Part shown: positions 32,413 through 42,825 of the stretch, one piece after another
Layout: every line of letters begins with the position of its first letter
How positions within the stretch are numbered: position 1 is the stretch's first letter
Assembly: GCA_014529385.2 (NCBI GenBank)
Contig: CM043945.1
Span: forward strand, 142,332,241-142,396,240
Reading direction: 5' to 3'
DNA: 64,000 bases
DNA from: Adiantum capillus-veneris
Lineage: Eukaryota > Streptophyta > Polypodiopsida > Polypodiales > Pteridaceae
Notes under the pieces: generated by a model
The model's input: only the letters and a program-made list of their open reading frames with translations
Databases searched by the model: none
Told to the model about the DNA's origin: nothing
Made by a program: the position numbers and the translations under genes

Positions 32413-33393
32413 ATGAGGGAAGCACAAATGGTTCACGATTGGTCTAAAAATCATGTCTATTTGCAATTCCAAGACTCTGTCCTTAGAGTGGATTTGGTGA
32501 CTGGTAAGGTACACCCCTTAGGGAGTAAAACCATTATTGATCATCGCTCTGACACCACAGTTCACTCGGCCCCACTACAATATTGTTACACTTGTAAGAA
32601 GGATACAGACATTGGCCAAGATTCTCCTTACATGGATGTGTTACCGGGTATGACGGAATCAGACAATGTGGATTGGGTCCACCTAGCATCAACCATAGAC
32701 ACTTGGGGAAATAGGGGGACGACCTGGGTAACACCTGAGGGGGATGAAATGCCTATACCCTTAAATATGCTACAAGCAATGCGTATCGCTTCCGACAAGA
32801 CTCATCCTAAGGTAACAAAGAAAACATACAAGTGGGTCCCTAAAGCTTCTTTAGTGACCATAGCTAGTGCTAAAAAACAGAAGCCTTGTAAGAAACGTAC
32901 CACTCGCTCCAAGAAAAGTAAGAAAATGTTGCCATGGATCCCTAAACGACTATTGGAAGCCCAAGGCTACTATCAAGGAAATGATCAAATCTGGGTGCCA
33001 AAACGTAGATTGTGCTCTTACCTGTCACCTGGCCCATGTAAACCCAATCCTGTGGCTCCAAAACAAATTGAAAATCGCGGAAAGAAAAAAATCATGGAAT
33101 GTTATACACCCGTTCTAGAGCTAGTTTGGGTACCAAAGAAAGAACGATTTGTTCCACCTAGCTCAGGAAGGGGGGAGTCCCATGAAGATTCTAGCTCCTC
33201 ATGTAATACATCCATAGAGGTAAAAGCTTCTACACAACCTCCATCTATAGTAGTGGACCTCCATGAAGCTACAAAAGAATCCACACCTCCCAGTGCTCAA
33301 GAATCACCTGATGAACCACTTCAAGTTCGATCCTGGGAGAGTACCTTACCACCCTTGCAACTTGACGAGGCACCTAGGGTAATAGAAAACTAA
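32413..33393 (+). CDS. protease tail and downstream frame, left E unit
   Basis: In phase with the gag-protease frame after the UGA at 32404. It begins with the last strand of the protease (REAQMVHDWSKNHVYLQF) and continues into a region I do not recognise, which repeats a W-V/I-P-K motif (KWVPK, PWIPK, IWVPK, VWVPK) about every 20-50 residues. It ends at TAA 33391, whereas the right unit has TAC there and runs 25 codons further. Its role is unknown: a C-terminal gag-like extension or a remnant where pol was lost. Confidence 0.7.
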   Translation: MREAQMVHDWSKNHVYLQFQDSVLRVDLVTGKVHPLGSKTIIDHRSDTTVHSAPLQYCYTCKKDTDIGQDSPYMDVLPGMTESDNVDWVHLASTIDTWGNRGTTWVTPEGDEMPIPLNMLQAMRIASDKTHPKVTKKTYKWVPKASLVTIASAKKQKPCKKRTTRSKKSKKMLPWIPKRLLEAQGYYQGNDQIWVPKRRLCSYLSPGPCKPNPVAPKQIENRGKKKIMECYTPVLELVWVPKKERFVPPSSGRGESHEDSSSSCNTSIEVKASTQPPSIVVDLHEATKESTPPSAQESPDEPLQVRSWESTLPPLQLDEAPRVIEN

Positions 33394-33809
33394 TGGCAAA
33401 AATCCTCACCTATTACCAACTGGAACAATTGGTTTCAAAGGGTGGCAAGCTCATTTCAAACGGTATGATCTACCCAAGGAAGGGGGGAGTGTTTGCTGAC
33501 AGTCATCATTCATTTGTTTCCCTCTCAACCTTTTTCCCTGACCTCTCAATCACCGATCTTAGGGAATGTACATATAAAGATTTATACTCACAAAGAAAAA
33601 AAAAAAAAGAGCAAGAGCAATTAGCAAACGAGTATGCACAATAAAAGTCAAAACATTGACTCAGACCTACACATGTCACATTTGGTACAGTGAAACAGAA
33701 ACCTATGCCATAAAACACCTTTGATCCTCATCACTTGAGTGATGGAGGGTAGGTAAGATTAGTACGATAGGAGTGTTTCTGTTTTAGAGTTGCGTGATTA
33801 GAAAAGTTG
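33394..33809 (+). other. 3' untranslated part of left E unit, cut at 33809
   Basis: Matches the right unit (35722-36140 inverted) up to AAAAGTTGC. It includes an A-rich tract at about 33594-33610. Beyond 33809 the match ends and the junction sequence begins. Confidence 0.8.
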
Positions 33810-33845
33810 CATGATTTCTTCAGTCCCCGGCAGCGGCGCCAAAAA
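33810..33845 (-). other. inversion junction with extra primer-binding site
   Basis: On the minus strand, the LTR at 33846-34419 is followed by a primer site (GGCGCCGCTGCCGGGGA) and 14 bases of leader, then the inverted left unit. This LTR therefore has a polypurine tract on one side and a primer site on the other, as if shared by two tandem units. The leader bases (ACTGAAGAAATCAT) differ from those of the right unit (TATGCCCTACAC). Confidence 0.85.
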
Positions 33846-34091
33846 TGTGCGCTTCTTGCCGCACTGTCGAAGCAAGGGACTTGCCAATACACCGTGTGCG
33901 AGCCACAAACGGCTCCAAGCACACAACAAGCCTAAACTAGCAAGCTCAAGAGAGCAAAGGGTGTGTCACTCACCGCTCTACGCTCGCCTTCGTGGTGGAT
34001 TCCTCGCCGCGATGAAGAAGAAGCTGTAGTCGTGCCGCGCTCAACCGCTTCGCCGCCGTCGTGCCTTCGTAATGCTCGATCGCACACACAT

Positions 34092-34126
<35 letters not shown>

Positions 34127-34419
34127 AGGAGGTGAAGAAGAAGAAGATGGAGATGGAGCAAGAGCACTCTTCAATTGCACAAATGAGAGAATGAGTAAAA
34201 ATTAGGTTTAGTTGGCTTTTATAGGAGCTCACCCCATTCACACTTGGGCGCCCATGCTTAGCCAACTAATCCCTTGAATGTCCAAGTTAAAGTGCGCCTC
34301 TCATCGGCGATCACTCTTCCTTTCCCTATTGGTCCGACAAGCGTGGTGCCTGACTCTACCAAATACATAATACACGTCCATCGTAGGTGATGGGTGTCCG
34401 TGAGCCGTGAGGGTTAACA
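33846..34419 (-). repeat. element E LTR (central copy, 574 bp)
   Basis: Same length as 42252-42825 and nearly identical. On the minus strand it starts TGTTAACCC and ends GCGCACA. It contains a CT/CA simple repeat, and a TATA box at 34216-34223. Confidence 0.92.
34216..34223 (-). promoter_or_regulatory. TATA box of central E LTR
   Basis: Minus strand TATAAAAG, about 200 bases into the LTR from its start. The same box is at 42622-42629 in the right LTR. This is the expected promoter for minus-strand transcripts. Confidence 0.65.
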
Positions 34420-35721
34420 TGCCCCCCTTTCTGATGTAGATTCCGTCCTCGGAAGCTATTGAGTTGAAGCTGGTTCGTCGAGGTGGAAGAGCATTTGAGA
34501 TGAATGTCCTTAGCCTTCTTCAGTCACTGCAAAATCAAAAAACATTGGCACAGTAATTGCATTCTCTTAAAAAGCATATGCAGTTTTAGGTAGACAAATC
34601 GATTGGTCAAAGAATTTCAAACAATTTGATAGCAATGAACATTAAATTGCAATGTAATCAAATGCATAAACAGATGTAAAGGTAAAAAATTAAACAAGTC
34701 TGGGGTCGCTAATTTGACGGTCGAAAAGCACTAGAGATCGAATATTAATACCATGGGTAAGCTTCTTAATTTTCTGTGGTCAATTAAGTTGTTTAATCGC
34801 GAGAGCCAAGTATTCATGTTCGAGGGCTGACTAGAGGCTATATCTAGAAAACTTTGTAGTTAAGCTACCATAAAAGGAATTTCTCATGAAATCATCGCCT
34901 GACTGATTACTTTTTCTTTGACCCCCCAAAGTCTTTTCACATTGATTCAATTATGATGTGTGTGCTTATTTTGTATGCCTTGGGTTTTTTGCTTTTCAAG
35001 GAAAAGCGCCCACACTGGGAACCTCTAGGGCTCTAGTACCATAGGCGATACATGTGAGTGAAGTACCAAATCAAGCCGAGATTTCTCTTCCAGCTTAAAA
35101 TTTTACATTGTGGCACTTTGATTTTTTGTTTGTTCATTTTCAGCATTTAAATTTTGTAACTTTGGGGGGTCATATAACACTGTTACACTCCCCAGGCTCA
35201 TCACATTAGTAAACTCCCTTTATAATACTTAAGCTAAAGGTCAATAGGGTTAAGCCCACTAGAAAGCCCTAGTACATTTCATACAATGCTGCCTAAATCG
35301 GATTAAGAACCTAAGTAACCATTGTTTATTAGGAAGGCATTCCCCATGGTATTAAGAGAAGATTTCTAATACCTAGCTTGGTCAAACTAGCTTAGTCGGA
35401 CTGCTTGATTTTTACCCCTAAACAAGTGATTATGACAAAACATTACATTGAATTAAATGTTGGATACTAAGCCAATGCGCTGAATAGTATGCTACCAATC
35501 ACAATCAAAGCAGACAAACATGGATGCAAAAAGATAAGGGCAATGCTAATGGACAAGAAACACCTGTTTATGTTGATGGTCGCGCTTGATTTGAAGTGTG
35601 AACGAGAGAAAGGTTCCATGAAGGTCCAAATCCTATCAATAGCAACACGCTCCTGTACACACTAGGAAACAAAAGGAATACCTCCAGGAGGCACATCAGT
35701 GGGAAAAGAGAACTTTTCTAA
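34420..35721 (-). other. 3' untranslated region of right E unit, with polypurine tract
   Basis: The asymmetric centre of the palindrome, present only once. On the minus strand it ends AGAAAGGGGGGCA directly before TGTTAACCC, a clear polypurine tract (34420-34432). No coding frame of note is visible. The length (1.3 kb) is unusual; pol would normally end close to the LTR. Confidence 0.85.
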
Positions 35722-36052
35722 TCACGCAACTCTAAAACAGAAACACTCCTATCGTACTAATCTTACCTACCCTCCATCACTCAAGTGATGAGGATCGAAG
35801 GTGTTTCATGGCATAGGTTTCTGTTTCACTGTACCAGATGTGACATGTGTAGGTCTGAGTCAATGTTTTGACTTTTATTGTGCATACTCGTTTGCTAATT
35901 GCTCTTGCTCTTTTTTTTTCTTTTTTTTTGTGAGTATAAAGCTTTATATGTACATTCCCTAAGATCGGTGATTGAGAGGTCAGGGAAAAAGGTTGAGAGG
36001 GAAACAAATGAATGATGACTGTCAGCAAACACTCCCCCCTTCCTTGGGTAGA

Positions 36053-37108
36053 TCATACCGTTTGAAATGAGCTTGCCACCCTTTGAAACCAATTGTTCCA
36101 GTTGGTAATAGGTGAGGATTTTTGCCAGTAGTTTTCTATTACCCTAGGTGCCTCGTCAAGTTGCAAGGGTGGTAAGGTACTCTCCCAGGATCGAACTTGA
36201 AGTGGTTCATCAGGTGATTCTTGAGCACTGGGAGGTGTGGATTCTTTTGTAGCTTCATGGAGGTCCACTACTATAGATGGAGGTTGTGTAGAAGCTTTTA
36301 CCTCTATGGATGTATTACATGATGAGCTAGAATCTTCATGGGACTCCCCCCTTCCTGAGCTAGGTGGAACAAATCGTTCTTTCTTTGGTACCCAAACTAG
36401 CTCTAGAACGGGTGTATAACATTCCATGATTTTTTCCTTTCCGCGATTTTCAATTTGTTTTGGAGCCACAGGATTGGGTTTACATGGGCCAGGTGACAGG
36501 TAAGAGCACAATCTACGTTTTGGCACCCAGATTTGATCATTTCCTTGATAGTAGCCTTGGGCTTCCAATAGTCGTTTAGGGATCCATGGCAACATTTTCT
36601 TACTTTTCTTGGAGCGAGTGGTACGTTTCTTACAAGGCTTCTGTTTTTTAGCACTAGCTATGGTCACTAAATAAGCTTTAGGGACCCACTTGTATGTTTT
36701 CTTTGTTACCTTAGGATGAGTCTTGTCGGAAGCGATACGCATTGCTTGTAGCATATTTAAGGGTATAGGCATTTCATCCCCCTCAGGTGTTACCCAGGTC
36801 GTCCCCCTATTTCCCCAAGTGTCTATGGTTGATGCTAGGTGGACCCAATCCACATTGTCTGATTCCGTCATACCCGGTAACACATCCATGTAAGGAGAAT
36901 CTTGGCCAATGTCTGTATCCTTCTTACAAGTGTAACAATATTGTAGTGGGGCCGAGTGAACTGTGGTGTCAGAGCGATGATCAATAATGGTTTTACTCCC
37001 TAAGGGGTGTACCTTACCAGTCACCAAATCCACTCTAAGGACAGAGTCTTGGAATTGCAAATAGACATGATTTTTAGACCAATCGTGAACCATTTGTGCT
37101 TCCCTCAT
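36053..37108 (-). CDS. protease tail and downstream frame, right E unit
   Basis: 351 codons, near-identical to 32413-33393 but without its last stop. It continues the gag-protease frame after the UGA at 37115. It shows the same repeated W-V/I-P-K motifs and a C-terminal part rich in Ser, Pro and Glu. No RT, RNase H or integrase motif follows before the LTR. Confidence 0.7.
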   Translation of the reverse strand: MREAQMVHDWSKNHVYLQFQDSVLRVDLVTGKVHPLGSKTIIDHRSDTTVHSAPLQYCYTCKKDTDIGQDSPYMDVLPGMTESDNVDWVHLASTIDTWGNRGTTWVTPEGDEMPIPLNMLQAMRIASDKTHPKVTKKTYKWVPKAYLVTIASAKKQKPCKKRTTRSKKSKKMLPWIPKRLLEAQGYYQGNDQIWVPKRRLCSYLSPGPCKPNPVAPKQIENRGKEKIMECYTPVLELVWVPKKERFVPPSSGRGESHEDSSSSCNTSIEVKASTQPPSIVVDLHEATKESTPPSAQESPDEPLQVRSWESTLPPLQLDEAPRVIENYWQKSSPITNWNNWFQRVASSFQTV

Positions 37109-37114
37109 GAATGG

Positions 37115-40100
37115 TCAACCTAAAATCATTTCATATGACATAAGGTGTTTAGAGAAATCCATTACAATGAACGTATGTCGTACCTTGTGTCCTAGAACTT
37201 TGATCTTAAGATCCTTGAGCATCCCCATAGGTTTGGCTATGGTACCATTTGCCATCTTTACCACAATGTTAGTAACAGTGAGGCGGGGTTTTCCCATGGA
37301 TTCCCAACAATCTTTTGTAACGATGCTAACTCCCGCACCACCATCAAGAATTCCCTTTATAGTTAACCCCTTGGTAGTGATGGGTAGGGTCGCATTAGAC
37401 TCGTCGCCTTCAAAATACTGCCCTAATTCGTTAATGGGTACCTCAATCACAGACTCGTGTCCATCTAAGTCAAGTGATTGCACATGATTTTCCTCATCAA
37501 TCATAATCGAGTCAGGCCTATTTGGTTGCGCAAACTGCGGTAATCCCGTTCGTAGCTCTCCGTTAAGGAATGCTCGAAGTGCAAGGAATAACTCAGGATC
37601 TCCATACAGCTTTGCTATGATCGTGGTTCGGACCTCAGAAGACATGAAGTCCACTAGTTTGGCAACATTCATTGGTGTTTTGCAGGGTGTAGGTCCTTGA
37701 CTAGGAACTGGTGAGGATGGAATCTCATATTCCTCAATGGGATCAGGTATTCCTTCGTTAAACATCCTTCCCAACAAGAAGGGTGTATGCTCACTTTCTG
37801 ATGTCCTGTCCTCACTCCCTTCTTGGATGATACTAGATATGGCTAACGGTCTATGGTTCATGTGGGGTGGATGAACTTGCGTGGGAAACACTGTGTCATG
37901 AATTTTGACCTGCATGGGTTCTGGTTCTAGTTTCCTTTGAGTCTCCTCCACTAAACCTCTTAGATGTTTCACCTGCTTAATCTCGTCTACTGGGTTTGGA
38001 TACGTCCCAATCTTCTTTTTACGATTCTTCCCTTTTTGCCCCTGCGGTTTATCTTGGGGGTCTTGGATTGGATTTGGAAACAGTTGTGGTGTTTTCAGAG
38101 GCTCTTTATGGTTTTCTCTTATTCGGTTTTCATTTGGTTCCATGTTACGGTTTTCTTTGTCGGTCTTTCCCTTTGTGGTATTGGTTCTAGTCTCCATTGT
38201 CTCAACTGAATCTGAATCATCCTCGAGGTCATTCATATACACGGGGTCATCTCCTGTTCCTATGTTTGTTTTGGAACTTGGCTTTGAATTTTCCGTATTG
38301 TGCGACTTCTTCCTTCGTGTCTTCTTATTCTTTGCTTGGATAACTGAAATGGTATCTCTCTCTTCGACGATATGGCCTGGCCCTTGAAGCATGGACCGTG
38401 TAATCGCATAAGCGGGTGCGACGGGTGGTATTGGCGACGTCACACTAGCAATTTCGGCCAAATTCAGGGGTGTGATTTTAGGCGCATTTGGGTTATAGGG
38501 GCATTGGGCAATCAAGTGATCTATGCCACAACGATTACATGTGAGTATTGGCATTGCAGACGTGCTCCCTTGATTCATTTGCATCTGTGCAGCATTCTTT
38601 TGCAGCCTAATAGGGCACTCCGCTACTCGATGTGGTCCACCACACTCGTAGCATTGAAGAGGTGGCCTCCTAGCCTGGGTGTTCATATTTTGACCTCTGG
38701 ATGCGAGAGCAGTAGCTTGATAAACCGGCTTGACTTGTCCCCAACAATCTTCCATGTAGTATATAGGACACTCTTCCAATGTATCAAGTCCGTAGGCAAT
38801 ACTAGTGTCTATTTCCTCCTCACAACCATCTGCATAAGCATTAGATGGCTCGCAACCCACTTGGTTCATAGGGACGACTCTTGGATGCGGGGGCTGCGGT
38901 CCTAGCACAGGAGGTGGTAGCGGTGTAGCTTGTACAACATTTTGAGGTCTAGGGACCATGTGTTGCGGTAGTTGCTCAACAGGTGGAGTAGGCATCAATA
39001 CAGGAGCTCGAGGCGCATCCGTCCAGGCTACAGGTGGTCTATTTGCCATCATACGTTTGATCATTAAACAATCCTTAGCTTGGTGACCATACCTACCACA
39101 TGCGTTGCAAGTTCCATTAAATTTTACTCTAAACGTAGGGCACTCACTAGTGCTATGTGGACCTAAGCAAATGGAACACCATTGTTGCTCCATTCTTGGA
39201 TACATGTGACTATTTTGAGGGGGTCGATTATCCTTAAGAGACTCTTGGTTTGCCTTGGTGAGGTCTATCAAGAATGTCTCAAATACCTTTGGCTCATTGG
39301 CAATGGGCTTTGCAGTCATGGGTTCATACTCAATGGCTTGTGAGCTAGTGGATCTCGTGTCAGTAGACACCCTCATGCCTGCTATCATCAAGTTGTCCTC
39401 TAATTGGATTGCATTGGCAGTGACATCTTCCCAGGTTGTGATACCTCTAATCACTAGTCCATTATAGATTCCTTCATTCCTCAACCCTCGAATGAATCGA
39501 TCAAGCAGTTGGTTATTGTTGAAGCGCTCATTTACAGGGCAACGAGAGTTTAAGTGCTTTAGACGACTAATGAAGTCCCTTACTGACTCTCCTTCCTTAC
39601 GTTCGGCCTTCTGTAGCTGAGATGCTACACCCCAAAGCACACCTTCTCGTATGTACTCCTTTAGAAACAACCTTCGAAGGGTAGGGTAGATTGTTTTCTC
39701 GTCCATCCTTAGGGTTCTATACCAATCTCCAGCCTTCCCACTTAATGTCAAGCTTAAGGCATTGCACTTATGTAGTTCGTTGCGTTCCCCTAAGGATTCA
39801 CATACTTGTTCAAACACTTCAATGTGTTTCCTAGCATCTTCGTCCCCATTGAATTTTTTGAGTTTGGCAATTTGTACTGCCTTACTTCTAGGCTCTCTAT
39901 CAGATGCATGACGCATATTTTCCGCGATAGATCGACCTATGGTTTGAGCAAACGCTGCCAAGTCACCTATGTGAGGAGGCAGGGCCGGTGGAGGTACTCT
40001 TGGAATCATATGTGGGAGAGGAACGGGTACCGGTCTTGGCATATGTGTGGATGATGCAGGATATGGAACATAACCGGGCATAGGTCCACGCGGATAAGAG

Positions 40101-41230
40101 CTAGGGAGCGGCACTCGAGGAGCATAAGCAAGTGGTACAATTGGAGGTGTGGGGGCCATGTGTGCATAAGGGGCTAGAGGCACATACGGTCGAGGCCCCA
40201 TATTAGGTACTACAACACTAGGTAGTGGCACTGCGCTAACCGTAGATGTCATCGGTACATTCTCTGTCAGGCTTATCCCTGGAGTGAGCACTGTGTTTTC
40301 CTTGATAGAGGGTTGAGCCATGTTAGGGAAGCTAAAATTTTCGCTCGGAGGCTCAGATTGCATAGAGACCCCAGGTGAAATGACGTAAGATGGGTCCATG
40401 GGGCTCATTAGAGGAGTCTCCATTTGTGATAGAGTAGGCTGTTGAGCCTTGCTCGTATCCAAAAATCTCATGGGGCCAGTTGAGAGTATATTTACCCCTC
40501 GGTTTTGCCTTTCTGATTGAATAATGCCATGGATAACATTACAGATCATTTTCTGTTGATCTTCGATGCTCGTGGCACTAGAGGTGGATTGTACAATCTC
40601 TATCCATCCTACATGGTAGGCGTGGCCAGAGTGTAGATCCGTCAACACCTCAGTGTGGAGGTCGTATGTCCAATGATCATTAATGAACAATCCTTCTAGA
40701 GTAGACGTGTTAACGGTTTCTTGTGAGGTAGAAGCAATGTTGGTCCCCGTGGTTTTACTTGTCACCAACGGTACTCTAGAGGGAACTTCTGAAGGAGGTA
40801 GCTCAACAGGGCCTTCTTGGTAAGAAGCTGGTAGGATATCCACATGGACACTCTTTGGGGGTGTGGGGTCCACGTGCGATGTGAAAGGAGAGTCCACTTC
40901 CCCACCCCCTTCGTGTGCTTCATTTGCATTAGGTTCCGAGCGAGTAGCTCTACCTAATGTTTCCATGAAACGGCTAAACATACTAGTACTAGGCTGTGGA
41001 GCTTCGGGAGGTGCATGGTCTTCTCTCTCAGTGTTTTGGGTAGGGTATGCTTCCATGATTTCTGAGTCGGAGGAGGAATCACTAGCGGCTATTTTAGGGT
41101 CTTGGGTGGTGCTACCTTGTGTCCCCGCTGAGGGTCTAGAGTTTATCGTGGATGGGTAATGGGTGTCCGTATGAACAGAGGCACTACCAATGTGATCGTG
41201 CTCTAACACTCGTCCAGAGCGTAAGTGCAT
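37115..41230 (-). CDS. gag-protease polyprotein, right E unit
   Basis: 1371 codons, same architecture as the left copy: proline-rich N-terminus, gag capsid domain, four CCHC-type knuckles all complete (the third reads CYECGGPHRVAEC), then the DGGA-type retropepsin. It differs from the left copy by scattered substitutions and one codon near the capsid start. It ends at the same in-frame UGA within ILGxP, preceded by GGT here and GGA on the left. In a live family it would form the particle and process itself, relying on another element for RT and integrase. Confidence 0.92.
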   Translation of the reverse strand: MHLRSGRVLEHDHIGSASVHTDTHYPSTINSRPSAGTQGSTTQDPKIAASDSSSDSEIMEAYPTQNTEREDHAPPEAPQPSTSMFSRFMETLGRATRSEPNANEAHEGGGEVDSPFTSHVDPTPPKSVHVDILPASYQEGPVELPPSEVPSRVPLVTSKTTGTNIASTSQETVNTSTLEGLFINDHWTYDLHTEVLTDLHSGHAYHVGWIEIVQSTSSATSIEDQQKMICNVIHGIIQSERQNRGVNILSTGPMRFLDTSKAQQPTLSQMETPLMSPMDPSYVISPGVSMQSEPPSENFSFPNMAQPSIKENTVLTPGISLTENVPMTSTVSAVPLPSVVVPNMGPRPYVPLAPYAHMAPTPPIVPLAYAPRVPLPSSYPRGPMPGYVPYPASSTHMPRPVPVPLPHMIPRVPPPALPPHIGDLAAFAQTIGRSIAENMRHASDREPRSKAVQIAKLKKFNGDEDARKHIEVFEQVCESLGERNELHKCNALSLTLSGKAGDWYRTLRMDEKTIYPTLRRLFLKEYIREGVLWGVASQLQKAERKEGESVRDFISRLKHLNSRCPVNERFNNNQLLDRFIRGLRNEGIYNGLVIRGITTWEDVTANAIQLEDNLMIAGMRVSTDTRSTSSQAIEYEPMTAKPIANEPKVFETFLIDLTKANQESLKDNRPPQNSHMYPRMEQQWCSICLGPHSTSECPTFRVKFNGTCNACGRYGHQAKDCLMIKRMMANRPPVAWTDAPRAPVLMPTPPVEQLPQHMVPRPQNVVQATPLPPPVLGPQPPHPRVVPMNQVGCEPSNAYADGCEEEIDTSIAYGLDTLEECPIYYMEDCWGQVKPVYQATALASRGQNMNTQARRPPLQCYECGGPHRVAECPIRLQKNAAQMQMNQGSTSAMPILTCNRCGIDHLIAQCPYNPNAPKITPLNLAEIASVTSPIPPVAPAYAITRSMLQGPGHIVEERDTISVIQAKNKKTRRKKSHNTENSKPSSKTNIGTGDDPVYMNDLEDDSDSVETMETRTNTTKGKTDKENRNMEPNENRIRENHKEPLKTPQLFPNPIQDPQDKPQGQKGKNRKKKIGTYPNPVDEIKQVKHLRGLVEETQRKLEPEPMQVKIHDTVFPTQVHPPHMNHRPLAISSIIQEGSEDRTSESEHTPFLLGRMFNEGIPDPIEEYEIPSSPVPSQGPTPCKTPMNVAKLVDFMSSEVRTTIIAKLYGDPELFLALRAFLNGELRTGLPQFAQPNRPDSIMIDEENHVQSLDLDGHESVIEVPINELGQYFEGDESNATLPITTKGLTIKGILDGGAGVSIVTKDCWESMGKPRLTVTNIVVKMANGTIAKPMGMLKDLKIKVLGHKVRHTFIVMDFSKHLMSYEMILG

Positions 41231-41754
41231 GTGCTTTTGATACCCTAAGGTGTCAAAAAGCTGCTCTAGGAGGCCTTGTGACTAGTTTTTAGTGTGTTTT
41301 TTGTTTGTTTTTTTGCTAGATTTTTTAGAGCGTGTCGTGGAATGGGCCGTGTGATAGCTCAAAACGAGCGTATCGGTCAGAGGGTCGTGCCGTGCTTTAC
41401 AGCCCTCCGTTTGGTCACTCTATGCCCTCGGAATCCCTAAAACTGTCAATTTCCAGTAGGGAACTAAGCCCAAACTAGAAAGTCTAAGGGTGCAAGTGGG
41501 AAGAGAAAGGAGGAGAGTGGAGGACTTGTCCCACATGCTCTCATTCTTTCTTGAGGGAGTAGGGTATATATATAAGAGTGAGTTTAGTATATATCATAAG
41601 ATTGAGGACTGAGGCTTGGGCTTGGGCCCAAGCTTGGGCTTGGGAAACCGATCCCGATCTATCTTTTATACAAACCAACCCGTCTGTTTTAAGAGTCACG
41701 TTTTTTATTTTCGAAAAATTTCGCCGCCCCGCTCACTCGCGTTTTTAATTTCCG

Positions 41755-41758
41755 ATTT

Positions 41759-41793
<35 letters not shown>

Positions 41794-42125
41794 TTTTAAA
41801 TATTTTTTTTCTTTTCAGATTTTTTTTTTCGGAAAAAAACTTTCTTTTTTTTTTGATGCAGAAAATACAGAAATTGAAAACGCAGATATGCAGAAATTTC
41901 AGAAAACGCAGAAATTGAAAAAATGCAGAAATGCAGAAAATGCAGAAATTGCAAATTTTTTTAAAAAAACGCAGAAAATTGCAGAAATTGCAGAAAATAA
42001 AAAAAACGCAGAAATGCAAAAAATTGCAGAAATTGAAAACGCCGAACTTGAAAATGCAGAAATTGCGGAAATTGAAAAAACGCAGACAATAGCAGAAATT
42101 GAAACTTGACAGCAAATGCAGAAAA
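41755..42125. repeat. ATTT tract and leader minisatellite of right E unit
   Basis: (TTTA)n at 41755-41798 is longer than its left counterpart at 27747-27768. The GCAGAAATT-type array at about 41870-42125 mirrors 27414-27690. Confidence 0.85.
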
Positions 42126-42229
42126 CGCAAAAAACAGAAATCTCCACGCACTCCTTCCCTGCCTTTCCTATGATAAAAATTGCACCACAAGGAAGCGTAA
42201 AGTGCTAACCGAGCTTAGTGTAGGGCATA

Positions 42230-42249
42230 TCCCCGGCAACGGCGCCAAA
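42230..42249 (-). other. primer-binding site of right E unit
   Basis: Minus strand TGGCGCCGTTGCCGGGGA after the LTR end and a few T residues. It is complementary to the 3' end of plant tRNA-Asp as known for several gypsy groups. Confidence 0.85.
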
Positions 42250-42251
42250 AA

Positions 42252-42825
42252 TGTGCGCTCCTTGCCGCACTGTCGAAGCAAGGGACTTGCCAATACACCG
42301 TGTGCGAGCCACAAACGGCTCCAAGCACACAACAAGCCTAAACTAGCAAGCTCAAGAGAACAAAGGGTGTGTCACTCACCGCTCTACGCTCGCCTTCGTG
42401 GTGGATTCCTCACCGCGATGAAGAAGAAGCTGCAATCGTGCCGCGCTCAACCGCTTCGCCGCCGTCGTGCCTTCATAATGCTCGATCGCACACACACTCT
42501 CCCTCTCTGTCTCTCTCACACACACACACACAAGGAGCTGAAGAAGAAGAAGATGGAGATGGAGCAAGAGCACTTTTCAATTGCACAAATGAGAGAATGA
42601 GTAAAAATTAGGTTTAGTTGACTTTTATAGGAGCTCACCCCATTCACACTTGGGCGCCCATGCTTAGCCAACTAATCCCTTGAATGTCCAAGTTAAAGTG
42701 CGCCTCTCATCGGCGATCACTCTTCCTTTCCCTATTGGTCCGACAAGCCCGGTGCCTGACTCTACCAAATACATAATACACGTCTATCGTAGGTGATGGG
42801 TGTCCGTGAGCCGTGAGGGTTAACA
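42252..42825 (-). repeat. element E 5' LTR (right copy, 574 bp)
   Basis: Minus strand TGTTAACCC to GCGCACA, TATA box at 42622-42629. Its outer end abuts the GAGAA duplication at 42826-42830. Confidence 0.93.

Larger units (their letters stand above)
27004..42825 (-). mobile_element. inverted composite of a gag-protease LTR retrotransposon (element E)
   Basis: The right part (33846-42825) is a complete minus-strand element: LTR 42252-42825, primer site, gag-protease frame, second frame, 3' untranslated region, polypurine tract, LTR 33846-34419 (both LTRs 574 bp). The left part (27066-33809) is a plus-strand copy of the same unit without its 3' end. One GAGAA duplication flanks the whole. No RT, RNase H or integrase is present in either unit, so the family is non-autonomous. 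Arms run 27304-33809 and 35722-42251. Confidence 0.92.

Noticed and set aside
28359-41159. Antisense frames over the E gag genes (for example 30616-31149, 38372-38905)
   Set aside because: Shadows of the gag-protease frame; no domain and no independent support.
27004-42825. E read as two independent insertions of the same family
   Set aside because: Only one target-site duplication exists, at the outer ends; none flanks the central LTR, which has element sequence on both sides.
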